Origin: Phallusia mammillata
Taxonomy: Eukaryota; Chordata; Ascidiacea; Phlebobranchia; Ascidiidae
Direction: 5' to 3'
Length of the DNA stretch: 64,000 bases
Assembly (NCBI GenBank): GCA_003260075.1
Contig: QLIY01000198.1
Span: forward strand, 1,815 to 65,814
Below are positions 21,968 through 33,499 of this stretch, in pieces (within the stretch, counting starts at the first letter, position 1; the number at the start of each line of letters is the position of its first letter). The translations under genes and the position numbers were made by a program. Under the pieces are notes generated by a model. That model searched no databases. It saw nothing but the letters and a program-made list of their open reading frames with translations, and was not told the origin of the DNA.

Positions 21968-23227
21968 ATGTCGGAAATACTTCAGACCATCGGTGAAAAT
22001 CAAGTCAAGCATTTTCCAACTGGCGAGGTTTGCTGCTATTTGTTGTTGTTTTGTTAAATTTAATGCTAGCAAAGACATATTACTTTTTTAAAATTAAAAC
22101 AAACCATAGCATATTTTTGAAATACATTTGCAGCTGAATTAACTTTTATTTTAGTAATTCGTTCGGTAGAAGTAATACATAATGCAATATTTAGGAAGTG
22201 CAACTAAAAAGCTTCTGGGCCGACAATGATGTTGTCATTTATTTTCTGAGGAGATATGGCTGTCCAGTTTGTAGATGGTTAGCAAAAAATGTTAGCAGAT
22301 TACAGCCAATATTTGATTCCAACAATGTGAAGCTGGTTGGTATGAGCCCACAGACACAGGGATCAGATGAATTTTTGAAGTCAAAACTATTCTCTGGAGG
22401 TGAATTTATGCGGTCACGTCTAAAACTGCGGGCCCACTTGGATCACTTGGCCCGCCTCATGCAATTAAAAAACTGCGGGACCGCATGGCATGCTTCTCGT
22501 AATAAAAACTGCGGGCCCACTATATCCAGTGCTTGTCGTGTTTCTCGCAAGTATAAAAACTGTGGGCCCGCAGTTTTTTTTATTGCATGAGGCGGGCCAA
22601 GTGGGCCCGCAATTTTAGACGTGACCCGAATTTATGTGGATATGTCTGAGTTTCTGAATATAGGCCTTAGCCTTACTGTTGTTTTAATACCTTCGATTAT
22701 AGATTTTTATTTCATCTGCAACCAAATAAAACTTTGTTTTACAGAACTGTATATTGATGAGAAGAAGAAATGTTACAAAGATCTAGAATACCAGCAATAT
22801 TCATTTTTTGGTGCTTTAATGGCACTAAAAGACAAGGACACTCAGTTTTTGAGTCAAAAAGCTAAGGAGGAGGGTATAAGTGGTGATATCAGGGGTGACT
22901 GGTATCAAATGGGTGGCCTACTTGTAATTAGGAAAGGTATGCACAAAAACATTGGTAATCATGAAGCTGTTGTATCTTTCATAAACCAAGTTTTGTTGTG
23001 CGTTAACAGGAGGAGAAGTGTTGTTAAATTTCAAGCAACAAAAGGGCAGTGATCATGTGGAAAATCCAGAAATCTTAAAAGCACTTGGTATTGATGCTGC
23101 ATTTGAAGAGGCTAGTGACAAACCAGCAGAAGTAAGTTTCGTGCATATAAATTCTTCCTTTTACTTGAATTGACCATATAATTTATATTTGCATTTGCAG
23201 TGTGATGCAGCTGCCTGTTCTATGTAA
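21968..23227 (+). CDS. PRXL2B: PRXL2B-type peroxiredoxin-like protein, copy A
   Basis: Five exons: 21968-22027, 22195-22399, 22745-22936, 23010-23131 and 23201-23227, 201 residues. The family is the thioredoxin-fold prostamide/prostaglandin F synthase (FAM213B/PRXL2B), cytosolic, which reduces PGH2 or prostamide H2 with NADPH. The redox site GCPVCRWLAKNVSRL keeps the CxxC pair. Other family blocks: FSGGELYIDEKKKCYKDL, FFGALMALKD, GISGDIRGDWYQMGGLLVI and GGEVLLNFKQQKGSDHV. The protein ends CDAAACSM. A 218-base hAT MITE sits in intron 2. Copy B lies 3.4 kb downstream in the same orientation with the same exon lengths (60, 205, 192, 122, 27), so the pair is a tandem duplication. Confidence 0.92.
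22411..22628. mobile_element. hAT MITE in PRXL2B copy A intron 2
   Basis: 218 bases with long inverted ends: cggtcacgtctaaaactgcg on the left, and the inverted form ending cgtgacccg on the right. The flanks carry the direct 8-base duplication aatttatg (22403-22410 and 22629-22636). The interior is rich in gcgggccc blocks, also in inverted order, so the whole element could fold back. It is absent from the matching intron of copy B. Confidence 0.85.
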
Positions 23228-25365
23228 CAAACATAGGTTTGATATGTTTTCTCTCTTCTACATTTCACTTACAAAAGCCATACTGCCTGCCATGTCTTTT
23301 GCACTTGGTTATCCTGAAGTATTTTATAATCGGTGGAACCATTGGAGCAGTAAACCAAGGGCCAATCCTTTAGGTTCTGGCAATCACATCACATATTAAT
23401 CACAAATATTAATTGGTGGCATACCATGTGTTATATTTCCATGTGTCTGTCCTTGATTGTGTGATTTAAAGTTTGTCTTTAAATATTTACAGAAAATGAT
23501 TTGTCCTTGTGGATGTTAGAACCTGCAGGATAATCCTGAATTTGTACTCTATTTTATTTTTATTATACTGTGTAACAAGTTTGATAAGCAGTTCAATTAA
23601 AAATGTTTAATAGGTGGTACTAAATGCAGCATGGCACTGCATGTTCCAACATGTCACTACTAGGGTTAGTTTGGATATTAATATTTTTTATCAACCAGTT
23701 AATAGATATGTAAGCTATCCAATTAACAGGTTTCATTATAAATTCGGCCGAAACCGAACTTTTTTGTTGCATGGAATTAAGGCGTTAAATTTCATTTTAG
23801 CCCATATGAAACATCATAAATTAACTATTTGTTGTATCTATGAAATACCAGCCACGTTGTCTGCAAAATATTAGATGTTTACTAAAGCTTACGCTTTGTA
23901 CAAGTGACTTAAATTTTTTTTAAATTTAATTCACTCGCATCGACAACCCCAGGTTCAGTTGAAAACATCCATACGAAAGGGGATTTTAGGTTCGGCCTGA
24001 TTCGGCCGAAATTATTCGGCCTCATGGCCGAATATTAGGTTTCGGCCCGAACCTTTTTAGGCGGGTTCGGTGCATCACTAGTATATATATATAACAAATT
24101 TCTGCATTTTTAACATTTACTGCTATTACAGTGTATTTCTAATAAAGCACTGTACATCAAATGTTTCACATTTTGCCATCTAGTTATTTTTCTGTTTGAG
24201 AAAAGGTTCCAAACAATGCTTTGGCCTTTAAAAGGTACAAATTATATTACATAATCCCCTTACTTCACATTCCTTGTGTATACCTTTGCAAAGCTTGTAC
24301 TGCAAGACGTTACATTACAATACATGTATTTGCTAGTATTACTTCATTTTCTTTGTTTTTGTTTCTTTATGACATTTACGATTCTTTTGTGAATTTTACC
24401 AGCAGTAGAGAATACACAATACAAAGTGAATATTTGGCCGAATTAAGATAAATCTAATGGTAAAATTTAACCCTTTAAAAGTTATCGGATCATTGGAGAG
24501 AGTTCTACCTCATGATGAAATTAATACTTTACCGACTTATGGAACGGTGATGGTTAGAACTATTCATGTTGGCATAATCTGGTCTTACATATCTCATGTG
24601 GAATATTGTACAGAAAGATGCGGTATTTAGTACCGCCCTTTTTGAATGCAATTTTTATGATGTTGTTGCATTTGCTTTTGGTCTTGTTCATACAACATTT
24701 TACACAAAAAAAGAACAAATAAAGGCCATGCAGTACACAAATCAGCAATTATGTGTATAGCATTTGCTTACTTAAACTTTTTCCACTATGTATCACAAAC
24801 TCCAATATACGCTACCTCATTATAACAACAAATATATGAACACATTCAGTGTTATTATGTCTTTTAGATGAATGCCCATGTTTACTAAAACTGAACAACG
24901 GACAATTTGCACACAGCTGCAAAATGGAAAATTTATTTATTAAGTGACATTTTTTTATTTTTACCCTAATGACAACCGTCGCGTTATATCCGGGAATTAC
25001 ATGTTTTGCATTTTTGTATTGTATTAATTTTGAGACTGGACATGAAAATGGTACATAGCAGTACAGAAACACTACACTTATTTAAACACAACTGCCCAGT
25101 GTTTATTGAAACAAATGACAGTTTTGTTCCCGCACTACAGCAGATTGTGCCACACCGAAAAAAACAAACGTGTTTAAATTTTTTATGACGCCAACTGTTA
25201 CCCAACGTATGACGCAGCAAATAAACAGCGTTACTCACTGGAGCGTGACGATTGTTATGTAAGAGAGGCCACCGGCATTATAAAAACGAATTGTGAGCCT
25301 GGGTGTTTACTGTTCTGTTTTGTGAAGTAATGCGGTTGGGTGTCGTTTATCAAATCAGAAAAGTT
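23228..25365. other. Spacer between the two PRXL2B genes, with repeat fragments
   Basis: No exon is supported. Positions about 23930-24080 carry a repeat end reading ttcggccgaa... and cggtgcatcactag, a motif also found near 37310 and 40190. Around 24600-24640 a piece gcggtatttagtaccgcc belongs to the family complete at 36961-37293. Confidence 0.45.
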
Positions 25366-26405
25366 ATGTCGGGAACACTGCAGACCGTCGGTGAAAATCA
25401 AATCAAGCATTTTCCATCAGGCAAGGTATGATGTTATTGTTATTTACCGTTGTGGTATTTTTTTGATAAATGCTTGTGTTTCAAAACAATGTGCATCTTG
25501 AAATAACGTTAACATGTAGGTCAACAGTGAAATTGATTATTTCTATAGTATAGTTTGCCTACTGCATTGTTTGTTTAACTTTAAAGTATTTTTTTAGGAA
25601 GTACAGTTAAAAAGCTTCTGGGCCAACAATGATGTCGTCATATATTTCCTCAGAAGATATGGCTGCCCTGTGTGTAGATGGTTAGCGAAAAATATAAGCA
25701 GATTACAGCCAATATTTGATTCCAACAATGTGAAGCTGGTTGGTATAAGCCCACAGACGAAGGGATCAGATGAATTTTTAGAATCAAAACTATTTTCTGG
25801 AGGTAAGATTACATAAATAGGGTTAAGTTTCTGATTGGAATTCGCTTTACAGATAAGGAAAGAACACCGTATTGTTTTATTAAATTGAGATGTGTATTAT
25901 TCCTGCAATTATATTTTTTTACAGAACTGTATATTGATGAGCAGAAGAAATGTTACAAAGATCTAGATTATCAGCAATATTCATTTGTGGGTGCTTTAAT
26001 GGCCGTTAAAGACAAAGACACCCAATTGATAAACCAAAAAGCAAAGAAAGAGGGTATTAGCGGTAATCTGAAGGGTGACTTGTATCAGATGGGAGGTTTA
26101 CTTGTAATTAGAAAAGGTATACAGAAATATGTCTAAATCTTTTTCTGAGGTTTTGTGTATTTAATAATTCCTGTTTTGTTGTCGCAACAGGGGGAGAAAT
26201 CTTGTTAAACTTCAAGCAACAAAAGGGCAGTGATCATGTGGAAAACCCAGAAATCCTAAAAGCGCTTGGTATTGATGCTGAATTGGAAGCGGCCAATGAC
26301 AAACCAGCTGAAGTAAGTTTCATGTAAATACATTATTTCAGTTGATTTTAACCAACCAATTTCTGTTTGTATTTGCAGTGTGATGCAGCTGCCTGTTCCA
26401 TGTAA
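25366..26405 (+). CDS. PRXL2B: PRXL2B-type peroxiredoxin-like protein, copy B
   Basis: Exons 25366-25425, 25598-25802, 25925-26116, 26191-26312 and 26379-26405, 201 residues, all GT..AG. The CxxC redox site is intact (RYGCPVCRWLAKNISRL). Compared with copy A the sequence is very similar, with conservative changes such as SGTLQTVGENQIKHF for SEILQTIGENQVKHF, and GNLKGDLYQMGG for GDIRGDWYQMGG. An in-frame ATG lies 12 codons upstream at 25330; the one at 25366 is preferred because it aligns with copy A. Role as for copy A. Divergence is well above the allelic level seen elsewhere in the window, so these are paralogues. Confidence 0.92.
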
Positions 26406-26703
26406 CTAAAATTGGTTTCAAATTGGTTTTATGTTGGCTTCAAGTTGTAATTATAACAAGTATGACACTGTTGCAGTATGTTATATAATACACAACACCC
26501 AAGAACATATAATGACGCCAATGTTGTATAATTCTAAACTACACAAATGAAAAAGTGCACTGAAGAAAATGATACATTCCGATCTATTTGAAATTGTTGT
26601 ATCTTTTTGTAAAAGATCAACAGCACAACTTCGTGTTTGGCAATACAATTACATTTTTTGTCAATACGTGGTACAGTGGTAAATTATACGCAAGCATTTT
26701 ATT

Positions 26704-28890
26704 TTATGTTGCTAATCTTTTGCTTGAATTGCTTAAATTTAAAAATATTGGTACAGCTGGGGTTTCAACATTTGCTGGCAGTCTCTCATTTGCCGTTATA
26801 GACCTTCTGCCAAACTCCTGTGCCTAAAACAAGTAAACCAGGTTTGTTGTAGATTCATCAGTGTTATGGTTATATATATTTGCAAGTTTAATTTAAATCA
26901 ACTGTTTGTTGCCTGCGCTACTGTTTGTAATATATCGCTACAATATAACAAATATAATTCAAGTTTTTACTTACCCTTGTCATATCATCCAATACAAAGT
27001 ACAGCATGCTTAATGTGTGGCAAATTTTTGAAATAGCAACAAAGTTTGGTTTGGAGGATTGTTCACAAATATCATACACTGCGTTTAACATTTGGATTGC
27101 TTCTGATTCCTGGGCTTCATCTGCAAAAAGATAATACAGCTAACAAAAACTTGAAATCACAATTCATAGAAAAGCTATTTCAAAATTCAAGAATTACAAA
27201 AAACAGATTTTGTGCATTACATTTTAGGTTGACACTTTTTCCCAGTATAGTAACTTACACAAAGTGTTCACATGTAAATGCATTGACAGTTAAAGCTGTG
27301 TGAACTACAGTTTTTGCCTTGAAAAATTGTTGTGATTTTGAACGCTGATAATAACCAAAATCTGCTGATTTATAATTATTTTTACTGGCACTTTACTTTT
27401 TAAACCACCAATCTTTTACCAAAAAATCTGGTGTCCTGTATTTCTTCTGGTGTTGTGGGCCCAAGAAAACCTGTTGTTGATTGGACTGCAGTCTTCTTCT
27501 TTACAGCTTCTGCCAAGAACTCAAACCATGTGTCTGTTACCTGCACAAACTTGTGTTATACAAGCAGAGAACATGATTTTAAAGTTATGTGTAAACCTGA
27601 TTGTAAAGTGAATCTGCAACGTCCATTTTGTTTTGTCTGAAAAACACATTTGCCATGTGAAAGTATCCACCAGTAGTGTGAATATCTTTGGTGCCCCACT
27701 GATTGCTTGCATGGTAAATCTACAACAAAACAAGGTAATTAACTTAAGGTCATTAATTGGACAACAATTGTTTGATTACGTCTTCTGCAAGCATTCGCAG
27801 GGCATTTTCGTAATCCCCTTTGGCTGCATACAGTAGGGCAATGTTGCGATAAAGTTTAGATTTAATTGCATCTGTGGCATCAGGTGCCTTCAGCACAGTC
27901 CATTCAGCTTGGGCAAGGTATTCATCTGCTTGTGAAAGTTTACCAAGACCTTAACAAAATCAATAGTTAATGCAGATCTTAGATTTGTAAGAAACATGAC
28001 ATGTTACCTATGCTTGCCTCCCCAAGTATCAAATAAGATGGCACTAAATTGACTGAGTTAAGTCCATGTACATCAATACTAAATCTGTAACAATCCAAAT
28101 GGTAAAAAATGACTCATTGTTTATGAAAAAATGCAACAGCAACCTTAGGGATTGAACAGCTGCTGGAACAGCCTGGTTGTGCTTCCCATCAAAGAGCAAC
28201 TTCTGACCAATGACGCGAGTCAATTCCATCATGCTCTTTTGTCGGTGAAGCAAATCTTTTTTTCTGTTAAGCAAAGCAGTTAAATCTACTTGTTGACACA
28301 TTTTCAATAGTTCACAAGTAATATTAAAAGAATAAAAAAGCAGCAGGCAATAATTAATACATAAAGTATTGAGAAGGTGTATTAAGTGGTTTATATGGTA
28401 ATATTATCTTGTGTATTTGGGTATTTGTAGGCTAATGGAAAACCAACCTTATTTCCCTTTCTTCAGATGAGCTCATAAATGGCATTGACCCTTCAAGTGG
28501 GACAAGCAGCTGACACATGCTTTCAGTCAATTTAATCCAGTCTGGGTGTTGATCTAAACCACTGTATAAAATACAGGTTTAAATCATGAATAAAAAATGA
28601 AGTTTTGATACTTACCTTTCTTTTAAAATGTCAAGGAGCTTAATGCCAAGATTTTGCAACTGGTTAAACTTAGTGTCAATGTCATCTTCAAGATTAACAT
28701 TCTTTTTAGACCTAAATAATGTAAATATTTGGTGTTCAATGATTTTAGCACCATAAGAAACGCACATAGCAAGTACACTGTACATCTACCTGTCTTTTGC
28801 CGATTTTAATGCTGTTTGAATTTTCTGTCGACTTTTTTCAAGATCGTCTTGGGTTTGATCCCACGTTTTCTCCAGGCCTGTTCGTGACAT
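26704..28890 (-). CDS. ZMYND12: ZMYND12-like TPR protein lacking the MYND finger
   Basis: Ten minus-strand exons: 28890-28790, 28711-28616, 28561-28448, 28263-28144, 28078-28008, 27949-27780, 27719-27597, 27540-27420, 27120-26975 and 26823-26704; 393 residues with consistent phases. From about residue 78 it follows ZMYND12, an axoneme/sperm-flagellum protein in mammals: MCQLLVPLEGSMPF, LLFDGKHNQAVPAAVQSLRL, VNLVPSYLILGEASIGLGK, AEWTVLKAPDATDA, GTKDIHTTGGYFHMANVFF and DEAQESEAIQML. In mammals the N-terminus is a MYND zinc finger. Here those residues are replaced by a charged helical segment (EKTWDQTQDDLEKSRQKIQT...) without the Cys/His ligands. TPR-like helical repeats fill the rest. Exon 1 is supported by phase and by the ATG, but an alternative upstream exon with a finger cannot be excluded. 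Confidence 0.88.
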
Positions 28891-29610
28891 AGTTTGAGTT
28901 CGTAATTTTTAAGTAAAAGTCAGTGCACTTGTTATCCATGTGCACAGACTAAGCAATGTAAAACATGGTTTTCAAACCACTTGTTTTTTGCTGGCCTAGG
29001 TTTTCGCTTTAACAACAACCACCAACGGTGCAAAAGAGTTTTTACCAAGCCATCGCGATGGCAACATAGAAATTACTTCAGTGTTGATCTAATGTGATTT
29101 CAAACTTTCCATGATTCGACTTATGGTTTTATTGTTGTTCTTATATAAAAGAAATTAAAATTAAATGTATTTTAGACAAGCCTTGGAAAAATTTTTACAA
29201 ACAGGCTACGCTTAAACAAACCAACACTATAAAATCAAATGTCTGCAGAACAGGAACGCGCGGTAATTTCTGCAGAATAAGAAGGTGTTTAGAGACAATT
29301 AAACTAAAACGTGTTTAAGGTAAGTTGTACTACGTTTATTACGATTATAGAATACTTACTCACTGCAAGCAGTGAAAGTAACGAAGGCCCGTAAGATCAA
29401 ATATCGTCTTTTCGAACATCAATAGGCTATTTTACATTCTTTCAGATTTCAACATTTTTTAACCCACTTACAATTCGTAGTTCCCTAAAACCAAATACCC
29501 ATTACCCAATGTGCATTACAAATTACCAATAAATCTATCGAATCGTTGTGTCAATGAAAATTGTTTTTTATTATTTTCTGTTCCTGGCTCTGCTTCCTGG
29601 GGTAGAGCTN
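28891..29610. other. Intergenic region upstream of ZMYND12
   Basis: AT-rich DNA, no exon recognised. It may hold the promoter of the minus-strand ZMYND12 gene. It ends at an N at 29610. Confidence 0.4.
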
Positions 29611-29614
29611 AGAA

Positions 29615-29745
29615 CTTCTGGTAGGTGGCGCAACAGAGCATAGGCGTTTATGGTGCTGACTCAGCAATTATTCTCACCATAAACCCAAATTGCTGTAACA
29701 GCACCATAAACGCCTATGCTCTGTTGCGCCACCTACCAGAAATTC
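29615..29745. repeat. Fold-back sequence with about 43-base perfect inverted arms
   Basis: The arm cttctggtaggtggcgcaac...tttatggtgctg is followed, after about 40 bases that themselves include cagcaatt/aattgctg, by its inverted copy ending ctaccagaa. It could be a fold-back MITE. An N lies 5 bases before it (29610), and N's in this window mark joins, so an artefact is possible. Confidence 0.55.
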
Positions 29746-30092
29746 CCAGGCCGGGGGCCAGCCCAAGCTCAGTGTTAGTAGCTCTACCGCTCTTCCTGGT
29801 AGTCCATGACTCCGTGGAGGTTTTTTATGACTTTGGCGGAAGTAAGAATGTGCTTTCAGCAAGCAATGAGCTATGTTGGCCGTTGTGCAGTGTTCAAACA
29901 TTTAAAGTAGTGGGGGAATTATAAATTCACTGCCATTGAAAATTGTCAAATTTATGCTAATCCACGTTTAATGAACGTCAGTCAACATTGGCTACTCTGT
30001 GCATATTTAAACAAGTTGAGCTTGTGTGAACTACGTCATATAACGATGAATATGATTCTAGTGAGTCTGAACACTAAAATGTAAAACTCGTG

Positions 30093-30871
30093 ATGGATTC
30101 AAAGCCTGAACATCATGAAAAGAATCCAGTCATAAATTCAAAACCTGAACATGGCGATGAGGAATCTGTCAAAGATTTAAAACCAGAACATTGTGATGAG
30201 TGTCCTGTTGTAGATTCAAAACCTGATCATCATGATATAAATCCTGTTGTCATGAGCACCTCGGCTGAACACAATGGTGATGATGAGATTAGTGCAATGA
30301 TTCTCAGTCCAGATCCACACCAGCCTTCCACTAAAAATGAGTCCCATTCAACACCACAGATTAATTGTTTGGTCTTGGACATGCAGTATGTCAAGTCTTT
30401 CACAGGTAACACTCTTTGCATAAATGGGGTAAGTTTTGCTGATGTATTTGTTTTGCAGGTATCCTTAAAGTCGTTGAAATTGTTTTGGATATTGTTGCTG
30501 CTATATGTGTCGGCATGGTTGATGTGTGTGGCACTTCATGTTTAGCAGAAGAGTTCTTTCAGTTTGTATGCTCGTTCACATTACTGTTAACCACTGCACT
30601 TTATTTTATACATGTTTTTAGTCTTCTGCAAAAAATTGTTTTTATTAAATGGCCATTGGTTGATTGTATTTTTTCTGTCATTTTTACTTTATTGTACATT
30701 ATCGGAAGCTCTCTAATGGCTGCCAGGGCTGTCACAGTCTCTGGAAAAGTTGCAAGTGCATTTGGGTTTCTTGCTTTTATAGTGTATGCCATGAGTTTAA
30801 AGCATGCATATACTGTGTGCAAATTTGGCTGCAAAAAGCAGCAATCACAGCCATCACCCCAAAAAGTGTGA
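30093..30871 (+). CDS. MARVEL-domain four-span membrane protein (CMTM-like)
   Basis: Two exons, 30093-30405 and 30459-30871, 241 residues. The C-terminal half is a MARVEL domain with four hydrophobic spans: GILKVVEIVLDIVAAICVGM, FFQFVCSFTLLLTTALYFI, LVDCIFSVIFTLLYIIGSS and VASAFGFLAFIVYAMSLKHA. The GILKVVEI start is typical of CMTM/MAL-type proteins, which act in membrane apposition and vesicle traffic. The N-terminus is acidic and made of four imperfect 13-residue repeats (SKPEHHEKNPVIN, SKPEHGDEESVKD, LKPEHCDECPVVD, SKPDHHDINPVVM). This repeat tail is not one I know from the family. A short Cys-rich cytosolic tail (CKFGCKK) follows span 4. Subfamily is uncertain. Confidence 0.82.
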
Positions 30872-31616
30872 AAACAGTAAAATGCAATATCTTAGTTGAA
30901 CTATACAGGTTCAGAAATTTATGATGGATGTTCTTTTACAGAATTGTGAAGGGTATATTATGCTTGTGCACAAAAAAGTTTTACACTACTGTACATTTTT
31001 GCTTCAGGTAATATAATTGCCACCAGCATTAGTTAAACAACAGCAAATAAATGTATGTTTTACTGCAAAATGGCTTATGAAACATTTTTATTTATGTTTT
31101 TCGAATTTTTTACCCCTTTTATACCTATAAAATTACCAATACACAGTATTCTTCAACTTTGTGCATTTTTTGTTTTTCTTCCTTTGCATTAAATTATTAT
31201 GAGGGTCCAATTATGTTGTTTCCAAGAGTATATAATTGTACTTTGTTGCAAAGAACACACCGGTAAACACGATGAAACGCAAATCACCTAATATTGAGTA
31301 GAAGTTGACAAGTTTTCCAGTACGTTATTTTATATGTACCAACTGTTTTTTGCATGGGGCCCAGTAGAAGAAATCTTTACAATTGCCAATTGATGTGTGG
31401 ACATAAGATGGAAATGTTCTGTGCCAATCATAGATCCAACTTTCTTAGTTTAATGACGTCATTTTGATGTGTGCTTATTTTCTCTTGTCTTTTATGTCAT
31501 CGAGAGAGAGTTTAATCCTATTCAGTACCTGGCAACCATGGTATTGCGTACTAGAGCGCTACGTCACACCTATGTTTGTATTGCATTATTGTTGCTGTCC
31601 TGTCAATAAACTAAAC
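30872..31616. other. 3' flank of the MARVEL gene
   Basis: AT-rich with aataaatg near 31045 as a possible polyadenylation signal. No other exon is seen. Confidence 0.4.
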
Positions 31617-31913
31617 CAGTGGTTCTCGACTTGTTTTAGGCCATGGACCACCGGCCAAGTAAAAATAATATCGTTAACCATTTCATTTTGGAGCAAGATT
31701 GAAGTAAGCACATGAGACAACCATTTGGGCTTGAAACATCATTCTTTAATACTAATTTTTCAAGAAGTGAAATACAATTATTAACAGCTAACATGTCAAT
31801 ACTCTTTCAACATGTAATATGGAACCATCTCTAGCTTATCACCAAATTTAGTGGACGTCTTGTGGGCCACCCAAAAAGTCATCATGGACCAGCAGTTATA
31901 TGAACCACTAAGG
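31617..31913. mobile_element. hAT-like MITE with CAGTGGTTC ends
   Basis: The left end is cagtggttctcgac; the right end is gaaccactaagg. Flanking 8-mers aactaaac (31609-31616) and aactaaat (31914-31921) match at 7 of 8 positions, consistent with an aged 8-base duplication. Confidence 0.7.
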
Positions 31914-31921
31914 AACTAAAT

Positions 31922-32597
31922 CAACCATCTGCTTCGGACTTCTGAACTAAGATTCAAGAACACGCAAACATAAAACCTACCATATCATAACCAGTCTATG
32001 CAATAAAATACATACGGCAAAGAATGCATTTTTAAGAATAATCCATTGGGCAGTTGGACCATTAAATAGCTACAATATAGGCCCAGTATATGGCCACCCT
32101 GCCTTTAGTAATAAATTTCAAAGCCAATATGTAAATTTGACAATATAGTCATCGTTTGGCAATTTTCCCTATATTATTCAGGCATAAAAAGATACGAAAA
32201 AACAAAAATATTTTTTTAGAAAAAACATATTTCTAAAGTGTATGAATTTTGACCCCCTCCGAAATAAGGCCAGAAACATCCATCAAAATCAGAAAGCAAT
32301 ATTTTTCATAATGCGCAGAAATAAGTGTGTTGCAAATATTTTGATTTCCTAATTTATTTGACTATTTACTAAACTCTTTGTTCATATTGAGGTTTACCCG
32401 AGTACGGTTTGTTGTTTACTTCATTCGACTTGTTTAAAGCCGGAATATTTCCGAATTTGAACACTCCGTCGGTTTAGAAATTACCTGTTAATCTGTTAAT
32501 CATTACATACTGTTGTGTTTCGACCCCCCCCCCCCGACTGCAAAGCCTTCATTAAACCAACTCCAAAAACTAAAGGTACATATAATCATATATGATT

Positions 32598-32694
<97 letters not shown>

Positions 32695-33499
32695 AGGCAT
32701 ACCCGGACGAAAACCTCGGGTATGCCGCATACCCGAGAATGGGAGCAACGTTAGTCATGCGTTTTTGGAAAATATTGTACCAATACGTAACATAAACAAT
32801 TGATTTCAATCGCGTTCGTTGTTTCACAGCCCATGAAGTGTTTGCATTGATTACAATTGCAACTTCTTCAAGAAGCATTGGAATTTAAAAATTGATAAAA
32901 AGCACAACAAAGGTTGGCGTTCGCTTGTGGGAGGGGGGAAACGCCGCTGCCTCGGGTTGAACGTCAACAAACACGTGATACAAAAGTTTAGCGTTGTAAA
33001 CTAAATTATGAGAATACTGTCCAATCTTTGTTCTAACTGGCTCTACTGCAAGGACAACGACTGTCTAGTTTCAACCGAAAAAAACAAACAACGCTTATTG
33101 TTACATCACAAACGTATAGGTTGGTACTTTTCCTAAAATTAATCCCCCCCCCCCTGGCTCTACTGCAAGGACAACGACTGTCTAGTTTCAACCGAAAAAA
33201 AAAAAAACGCTTAGTGTTACACCCCCCCCCCGCTCTACTGCAAGGACAACGACTGTCTAGTTTCAACCGAAAAAAACAACAACGCTTAGTGTTACATCAC
33301 AAACGTATAAGTTGGTACTTTTCCTAAAATTAACGTGTTAGCTTATCGAAAGTTTCTGGCAGTTTAGGACATCGTTTGAAGTACACTAAACTTTAATTGA
33401 ATACTGCATACAACTCACTGGGTTAAATATGCAACGTTTTAAACCAAACAAGCGACTTTAAAACGTATAAAACGATTTTTGTAATGACTAGGCCAGAAG
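31922..33499. other. Repeat-rich intergenic region with several spacer joins
   Basis: No exon is seen. C runs at 32524-32535 and 32599-32694 (96 C's, the longest in the window) enclose a 63-base orphan fragment. C runs at 33144-33154 and 33222-33231 split three copies of the same segment (ggctctactgcaaggacaac...), at about 33039-33143, 33155-33221 and 33232-33335. The poly-Pro and poly-Gly frames here are products of the spacers. Confidence 0.7.

Noticed and set aside
32599..32694. Long poly-proline or poly-glycine reading frame
   Set aside because: It is produced only by the 96-base C spacer; the flanks are not coding.
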